Below, piece by piece: positions 59,245-64,000 of a stretch of 64,000 bases of DNA. The position numbers and the translations under genes are program-made. The stretch lies in assembly GCA_900769615.1 (NCBI GenBank), contig CAAGHH010000025.1:124001-188000 (forward strand). Reading direction: 5' to 3'. Each line of letters begins with the position of its first letter. Position 1 is the first letter of the stretch. The stretch comes from Selenomonadales bacterium. GTDB lineage: Bacteria; Bacillota; Negativicutes; Selenomonadales; Selenomonadaceae. A model generated the notes under the pieces. It saw nothing but the letters and a program-made list of their open reading frames with translations, did not search any database and was not told the origin of the DNA.

Positions 59245-61731
59245 ATGCAAATCTTCTACAATATAGCGGCTATCATTATCGTGATATTGATAATACCAGT
59301 ATTCATGATTCGTTCAGTCCGTGAAAAAGGCTTTGTGGAACGAATAAAGCAAAGTCTTGGCTTCTTTCCTGACCATGCTTTGGATAAGGTAGCTAAGAAG
59401 CATTGTATTTGGGTTCATGCAGCTTCAGTTGGTGAAATTGTGGCTACTAGCCCGCTAATCAAAGAATTTCGCAAGGAATTTCCCCAATCACCGATTTTAG
59501 TATCGGTAGTTACTACTAGTGGCTACGAGATGGCTAATCGGATAATAAAAGATGCTGACGCTATAATATATTTTCCGTTGGATTTGCCATTTTTAGCTGG
59601 ACATGTATTGCGGCGCATACATCCGCGCGTGTTCTTGCCAGTAGAGACAGAACTTTGGCCAAATTTTTTAAAAACGGCGCGCAAGCTGCATATACCAGTA
59701 ATGATGGTAAATGGGCGGATAAGCGATCGCAGTGTCAAGCAGTATAAGCATTTGCACAGTCTGCTTGATGATATGATCGGTACTGTTAAAAAATTTGCGA
59801 TGCAGTCGCAGATAGATGCTGATTATATCATGCGGCTAGGTGCTCCGCCGGAGCTGGTGACAGTTACCGGCAACACTAAATTTGACCAAACCTATACGGA
59901 TGTCAGTCCTGAAGAAAAACAGCAGATTATTGCGGAAATGGGACTTGAGGTAAATACTGGTATTCTTTTGGCAGGGTCGACGCATCGCGGGGAAGAAGAT
60001 TATGTATTAAAAGCGTTTAAAGCCGTAAGGAAAAATAATCCCCAAGCCAAACTGGTTATTGCGCCGCGGGAGCTTTTAAGAACACAGGAAATAATCCATT
60101 TATGTAAAAAAGCGGGCTTTACTGTTACTACCAGAACGTATTTGCAGGAAAATCCTGGTGGTGGTGAAGATATAGTTATCTTAGATACCATTGGCGAGCT
60201 GGGCAAGGTATATAGCATCGGTGATGTTGTTTATGTTGGCGGCAGTCTGGTGCCACATGGTGGGCATAATATTTTGGAACCGGCAGCGCATGGGAAGGCT
60301 ATTATTGTTGGTCACTATATGTTTAATTTTAAGGATACCCATGCTCTGTTTAAAAATCGGGATGCCTGTGTTACGGTAAAGGATGAAAATGAGCTGGTAA
60401 CGCAGGTCGTAAAACTCTTTGATGAACCGGAACATCGGCACAAGATGGAGCAGGAAACGCTGGCTATTGTCAAGGAAAACAAAGGTGCTTCGCGTAAATC
60501 AGCTGTTATATTGCGGGAAACACTGGAAGAATTTGAAAGCTGTCCGGAAAATCGTCAGTCAGTACGGTCAACGCAAAAGATAGCTAATTTCCAGACATAT
60601 TTTATTGATTTGGTTCATAGTAAAGAAGTCGATGGCGTTTGTATGCACATCATCATGGGAATTTTATATATATTTTCCCATATTTATGCGCAATTAGTTA
60701 ATTTTAAATTGGCAGGCTACAGGATAGGTATTTTTAAACGGCGTAAGCTTGATTGTTTTGTTATCAGTCTAGGAAATATCACTGTTGGTGGCACAGGTAA
60801 AACGCCGACAGCGCAAAGGCTAGCTAGTGATATCCGTGATATGGGCTATCGAGTGGTTATTTTAAATCGCGGTTATAGAGCTAAGTGGCATGGCCGGGTA
60901 GGCATAGTTTCTGATGGTAAACGGCTGCATATGAGTGCTGCTGAAGCTGGTGATGAGGCATTTATGCTGGCAAAGCATTTACCAGAAGTACCGGTACTTA
61001 TCGGTGCTGAGCGGGCGGTGACTGGTCAGTATGCAATTGATCATTTTGGCGCGGAAGTAGCAATATTAGATGATGGTTATCAGCATTGGCAATTAGAGCG
61101 CAATATGGATATACTGTTAGTTGATGCGGTAAATGTTTTTGGTAATGGTTATATTCTGCCTCGTGGTACGCTGCGGGAACCCATTTCGCATATAAGCCGA
61201 GCTGATGTTTGCTTGATGACTAAGGTTGACCAAGCAGCTGCTGGTTCCTGTGAATATATTCGTGACACGGTAAAAAACTATAATGATCGGGCGCGTATCG
61301 TTGAAAGTATTCATCAGCCACGTTGCTTTATTGAGCTTTCGGAATGGTATCGTGATATTGCTGGTGTAGGTATTAAAGTTGATCAAATGAAAGGCAAGAA
61401 AGTCATGGCAGTTTCGGCTATTGGCAATCCGGCATCGTTTGAACAAACCTTATCTGATCTTGGAACGATGATTATTGAGAGTCTGCGTTATCCTGATCAT
61501 CATGATTATAATATGCAGGAAATGGTCGAGATATTACATCAGGCAGAAACGATGGGCGCAGAAGCGATAATCATTACGGAAAAGGATGCCGTAAAAATTC
61601 CGACCGAAGTTGTTCATGCTGGTTGGGATATACCGATATATGTTATTTGCGTTGAGGTTAATTTCAAACAGGGACGAGAGGAATTCCTGGCATTATTGCA
61701 ACGAAAATTAGCTAATCATTTGCAAAAATAA
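59245..61731 (+). CDS. Fused Kdo transferase (WaaA) and lipid A 4'-kinase (LpxK)
   Basis: One uninterrupted 828-residue frame encodes two lipid A enzymes. Residues about 1-430 are WaaA/KdtA: a membrane anchor (about 3-23), the catalytic-base region HAASVGEIVATSPLIKEF, VETELWPNF, and VYVGGSLVPHGGHNILEPAA in the donor half. Residues about 475-828 are LpxK: a membrane-associated helix, the Walker A loop GNITVGGTGKTPTAQRL, VAILDDGYQHWQLERNMDIL and the C-terminal DHHDYN...ITEKDAVKI block. A linker at about 430-475 joins them. LpxK acts before WaaA in the pathway, so fusion could channel the 4'-phosphorylated intermediate. Both domains look complete. Confidence 0.94.
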   Translation: MQIFYNIAAIIIVILIIPVFMIRSVREKGFVERIKQSLGFFPDHALDKVAKKHCIWVHAASVGEIVATSPLIKEFRKEFPQSPILVSVVTTSGYEMANRIIKDADAIIYFPLDLPFLAGHVLRRIHPRVFLPVETELWPNFLKTARKLHIPVMMVNGRISDRSVKQYKHLHSLLDDMIGTVKKFAMQSQIDADYIMRLGAPPELVTVTGNTKFDQTYTDVSPEEKQQIIAEMGLEVNTGILLAGSTHRGEEDYVLKAFKAVRKNNPQAKLVIAPRELLRTQEIIHLCKKAGFTVTTRTYLQENPGGGEDIVILDTIGELGKVYSIGDVVYVGGSLVPHGGHNILEPAAHGKAIIVGHYMFNFKDTHALFKNRDACVTVKDENELVTQVVKLFDEPEHRHKMEQETLAIVKENKGASRKSAVILRETLEEFESCPENRQSVRSTQKIANFQTYFIDLVHSKEVDGVCMHIIMGILYIFSHIYAQLVNFKLAGYRIGIFKRRKLDCFVISLGNITVGGTGKTPTAQRLASDIRDMGYRVVILNRGYRAKWHGRVGIVSDGKRLHMSAAEAGDEAFMLAKHLPEVPVLIGAERAVTGQYAIDHFGAEVAILDDGYQHWQLERNMDILLVDAVNVFGNGYILPRGTLREPISHISRADVCLMTKVDQAAAGSCEYIRDTVKNYNDRARIVESIHQPRCFIELSEWYRDIAGVGIKVDQMKGKKVMAVSAIGNPASFEQTLSDLGTMIIESLRYPDHHDYNMQEMVEILHQAETMGAEAIIITEKDAVKIPTEVVHAGWDIPIYVICVEVNFKQGREEFLALLQRKLANHLQK

Positions 61732-61762
61732 GTCAAATATTAACGAAGGGAAGTTTCATTTC

Positions 61763-62491
61763 ATGAAGGTTTTATGTGTAATTCCAGCTAGATATGCTTC
61801 TACCAGATTGCCAGGCAAGCCACTAAAGGATATTGCAGGCAAGCCTATGGTGTGCAGGGTATATGAGCGGGCAGCCAAGGCAAAAAATGTTGCTAAAACT
61901 ATTGTTGCAACTGATGATGAACGTATTTTGGCAGCCGTTCAAAAAAATGGCGGTGAGGCAATGATGACCCGTAAAGATCATGCAACCGGAACTGACCGTC
62001 TAGCAGAAGTCGCAGCTTCTTTTCCAGATGTTGACCTGATAGTAAATGTACAGGGTGATGAACCGCTCATTGAACCGTCACTTATCGATGCTTTAATTGC
62101 GGCATTTGCTGATGACAGCGAGCTTAATATGGCTACCGTAAAGACCAAAATAACCGATGAAGCTGAAGCAAATAATCCTAACAATGTGAAGGTTGTAACT
62201 GACAAAAATGGCTATGCACTTTATTTTTCGCGCTCGCTTATGCCTTATCCAAGGCATACTGGCTGTCCAGTTTACAAGCATATCGGGATATATGCGTATA
62301 AGCGTGATTTTCTGCTTAAATATGCTAAGATGGAGCCAACTCCGCTGGAAACAGCGGAGTCATTAGAGCAGCTGCGAGCACTCGAGAATGGTTATAGAAT
62401 TAAAGTAGTGGAAACTAAGGCTATATTTGTCGGGGTTGATACGCTGGATGATTTGGTTAAGGTAAATGAAATTTACGCGCAAATGCAATAA
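61763..62491 (+). CDS. kdsB: CMP-Kdo synthetase KdsB
   Basis: KdsB activates Kdo with CTP to give CMP-Kdo, the donor for WaaA. The 242-residue nucleotidyltransferase has the N-terminal CVIPARYASTRLPGKPLKDI, the TDDERI loop, RKDHATGTDRLAEVA, and VNVQGDEPLIEPSLID with the metal-binding Asp. The C-terminal TPLETAESLEQLRALENGY is also family-typical. It sits 31 bases after the waaA-lpxK fusion with CGAAGGGAAG before the ATG. Confidence 0.96.
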   Translation: MKVLCVIPARYASTRLPGKPLKDIAGKPMVCRVYERAAKAKNVAKTIVATDDERILAAVQKNGGEAMMTRKDHATGTDRLAEVAASFPDVDLIVNVQGDEPLIEPSLIDALIAAFADDSELNMATVKTKITDEAEANNPNNVKVVTDKNGYALYFSRSLMPYPRHTGCPVYKHIGIYAYKRDFLLKYAKMEPTPLETAESLEQLRALENGYRIKVVETKAIFVGVDTLDDLVKVNEIYAQMQ

Positions 62492-62537
62492 ATTTAAAGG
62501 TGCTATTAGATAGGGATTTTTTGGAAGGAGAATGGTG

Positions 62538-63368
62538 ATGAACAAGGTAAAGGTTGGCAATTTTACAATTGGCGATGGTGAGAAATTAACGCTGTTGGCT
62601 GGACCCTGCGTATTGGAAGGTATGGATCGCTGCCTCTTAATAGGTCGTACTGTTAAAGAAATTTGTCAGCGATTGGATATAAATTATGTATTTAAAGCTT
62701 CGTTTGATAAAGCAAACCGTTCGTCCTTTCATAGTTTTCGGGGACCAGGTCTCAAAAAAGGTTTGGAGATGTTAAGCAAGATAAAAAAAGAACTGAATGT
62801 GCCTATAGTTACTGATATTCATGAAACTTATCAGGCTGAACCAGCAGCTAAGGTAGCAGATATTTTGCAAATACCGGCCTTCCTTTGCCGGCAGACGGAT
62901 TTATTACATGCGGCTGCACAAACTGGTCGTGTGGTAAATGTAAAAAAGGGTCAGTTTTTAGCACCTGAAGATATGCGCAATGTAGTGGACAAATTGCATG
63001 AAAGTGGCTGTGAGCAAATAATGTTAACTGAGCGTGGAGCATCGTTTGGGTATCATAATTTAGTAGTGGATATGCGTTCGCTGCCAATTATGCGTTCTTT
63101 TGGCTATCCGGTAGTAATGGATGGCACGCATAGTGTACAGCTTCCAGGCGGTAATGGTACTACTTCAGCTGGCAATCGCGAATATGTCGAATACTTAGTG
63201 AGAGCTGCCGTTGGTGTTGGCGTAGATGCATTGTTCTTAGAGGTTCACGATAATCCTGATGAAGCATTGTCTGACGGAGCTAATATGGTATATCTTGACA
63301 AATTAGAAGCATTGTTAAAAGATGCTGTTGCTATCCATGAGATAGTCCGTCATAAAGTAAATGATTAA
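62538..63368 (+). CDS. kdsA: Kdo-8-phosphate synthase KdsA
   Basis: KdsA condenses arabinose-5-phosphate and phosphoenolpyruvate into Kdo-8-phosphate. The 276-residue protein has KLTLLAGPCVLEGMDRCLL, FKASFDKANRSSFHSFRGPG, and the later TERGASFGYHNLVVDMRSLP and VMDGTHSVQLPGG blocks. The Cys in AGPCVLE marks the metal-dependent class (as in Aquifex), unlike E. coli, which has Asn there. The ATG at 62538 is placed by AAGGAG seven bases upstream; the ATG at 62532 is too near it. Confidence 0.96.
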   Translation: MNKVKVGNFTIGDGEKLTLLAGPCVLEGMDRCLLIGRTVKEICQRLDINYVFKASFDKANRSSFHSFRGPGLKKGLEMLSKIKKELNVPIVTDIHETYQAEPAAKVADILQIPAFLCRQTDLLHAAAQTGRVVNVKKGQFLAPEDMRNVVDKLHESGCEQIMLTERGASFGYHNLVVDMRSLPIMRSFGYPVVMDGTHSVQLPGGNGTTSAGNREYVEYLVRAAVGVGVDALFLEVHDNPDEALSDGANMVYLDKLEALLKDAVAIHEIVRHKVND

Positions 63369-63408
63369 TGTTTGTAAGCTGTAAATTTTAGATAATGAGG
63401 AAAGCTTT

Positions 63409-64000
63409 ATGATAAAAGAAAAAGCTATTGAGACATTAGAGATTGAAGCCGAAGCTGTTTTGAAATTAAAAGCTCGCATAGATGATGAATTTGAAGCAGC
63501 GGTTAAATGCATATTAGATTGCAAGGCCAGAGTAGTAGTAACTGGCATGGGAAAATCTGGTCATGTTGGACGCAAGATCGCGGCAACGTTTGCCAGCACT
63601 GGTACGCCAGCCTTTTTCATGCATCCAGCAGAGGCTTTTCATGGCGATTTGGGTATGGTAACAGAAAATGATGTAGTTATAGCGATATCAAATAGTGGTG
63701 AATCATCAGAAGTAGTAAATATCCTGCCAATCATTCGGCGTATCGGGGCTAAGATTATTGCTATGAGTGGCCGGCGCGAATCACAGTTAGGTAAAAATTG
63801 CGATTACTTCGTTGATATCGGAGTAGAAAAAGAAGCCTGTCCTTTAGGATTGGCTCCTACGGCTAGCACCACGGCTACCTTGGCTATGGGTGATGCTATT
63901 GCTGTGGCTTTAATGTCGGTTCGTAATTTTACGAGTCAGGATTTTGCGCTGTTTCATCCTGGTGGTGCTTTAGGCAGAAAGCTTCTGTTAACGGTAGCTA
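63409..64000 (+). CDS. kdsD: Arabinose-5-phosphate isomerase KdsD (partial, runs off the window)
   Basis: KdsD makes arabinose-5-phosphate from ribulose-5-phosphate, the precursor for KdsA. The visible 197 codons show the SIS domain of the KpsF/GutQ/KdsD family: VVVTGMGKSGHVGRKIAATF, STGTPAFFMHPAEAFHGDLG, AISNSGESSEVVNILPIIRR, and LAPTASTTATLAMGDAIAVA leading to the FHPGGALGRKL block. The CBS-domain pair expected in the full protein lies beyond the window end. The ATG follows GAGGAAAGC. It completes the Kdo branch kdsB-kdsA-kdsD. Confidence 0.93.
   Translation, partial: MIKEKAIETLEIEAEAVLKLKARIDDEFEAAVKCILDCKARVVVTGMGKSGHVGRKIAATFASTGTPAFFMHPAEAFHGDLGMVTENDVVIAISNSGESSEVVNILPIIRRIGAKIIAMSGRRESQLGKNCDYFVDIGVEKEACPLGLAPTASTTATLAMGDAIAVALMSVRNFTSQDFALFHPGGALGRKLLLTVA

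Noticed and set aside
60500..60700. Frameshift or missing stop joining waaA and lpxK
   Set aside because: The frame is continuous through a plausible linker with no ribosome site for a separate lpxK, so a true fusion is more likely.
1..64000. Prophage, integrative element or insertion sequence
   Set aside because: No integrase, phage structural gene, transposase with terminal repeats or attachment duplication next to either tRNA was found; the Rpn-like gene has no flanking repeats that I could see.

Overview
The window comes from a diderm Firmicute of the class Negativicutes, most likely Selenomonadales (a Megamonas-, Pectinatus- or Anaerovibrio-like genome; the genus cannot be fixed from sequence alone). 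The main evidence is the mix of Firmicutes features (lactose-type PTS, tagatose-6-phosphate enzymes, type II GalT, DUF896 protein, strong AGGAGG ribosome sites, TTG and GTG starts) with a complete Gram-negative outer-membrane toolkit (BamA, Skp/OmpH, TamB, TolC, MlaEFD, the lipid A and Kdo enzymes) and an SLH-domain porin. There is no prophage, insertion sequence, CRISPR array or rRNA operon.

Region 1 (1-14546) is a galactoside and galactan utilisation locus. It holds the end of a lacA-like gene, lacB, lacF, lacG and lacE (a lactose-type PTS feeding the tagatose-6-phosphate route), an SLH porin, a secreted GH53 endo-beta-1,4-galactanase with a galactan-binding module, the Leloir genes galK, galE and galT, and a LacI/GalR regulator. 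One Rpn-like PD-(D/E)XK protein interrupts it. Related dyad operators (TGAAAA-N2-TTTTCA and GAAAACGTTTAC) precede lacE, the galactanase gene and galK. An attractive reading is that galactobiose enters by PTS and is split into galactose-6-phosphate (to LacAB) and free galactose (to GalKET), which would explain why both pathways sit together.

Region 2 (14551-34381) is mixed housekeeping and accessory content: a glucosaminidase/TPR protein, tRNA-Gly and tRNA-Ser, an alanine/sodium symporter, a carbamoylase-type M20 hydrolase divergent from a DcuC-like carrier plus AbgA-like amidohydrolase, rpmF, an FtsA-like ATPase with repeated C-terminal modules, a DAK2/FakA-like protein, a GT9 heptosyltransferase-like enzyme, a SWIM-SNF2 helicase, a probable 6S RNA, small unknown proteins, serS and ubiX.

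Region 3 (34381-64000) is the outer-membrane cluster, all on the + strand. After rnhA come mlaE-mlaF-mlaD (MlaD carries a C-terminal barrel-like domain), tolC, tamB, a small sigma-70 factor, a single-pass membrane protein, bamA, a POTRA-like outer-membrane protein, three OmpH/Skp paralogues, then lpxD, an LpxL-type acyltransferase, lpxC, fabZ, lpxA, lpxI, lpxB, msbA, a fused waaA-lpxK, kdsB, kdsA and the start of kdsD. Lipid transport, outer-membrane protein assembly and essentially all of Kdo2-lipid A synthesis and flipping are encoded in about 29 kb, with many short gaps and stop/start overlaps.
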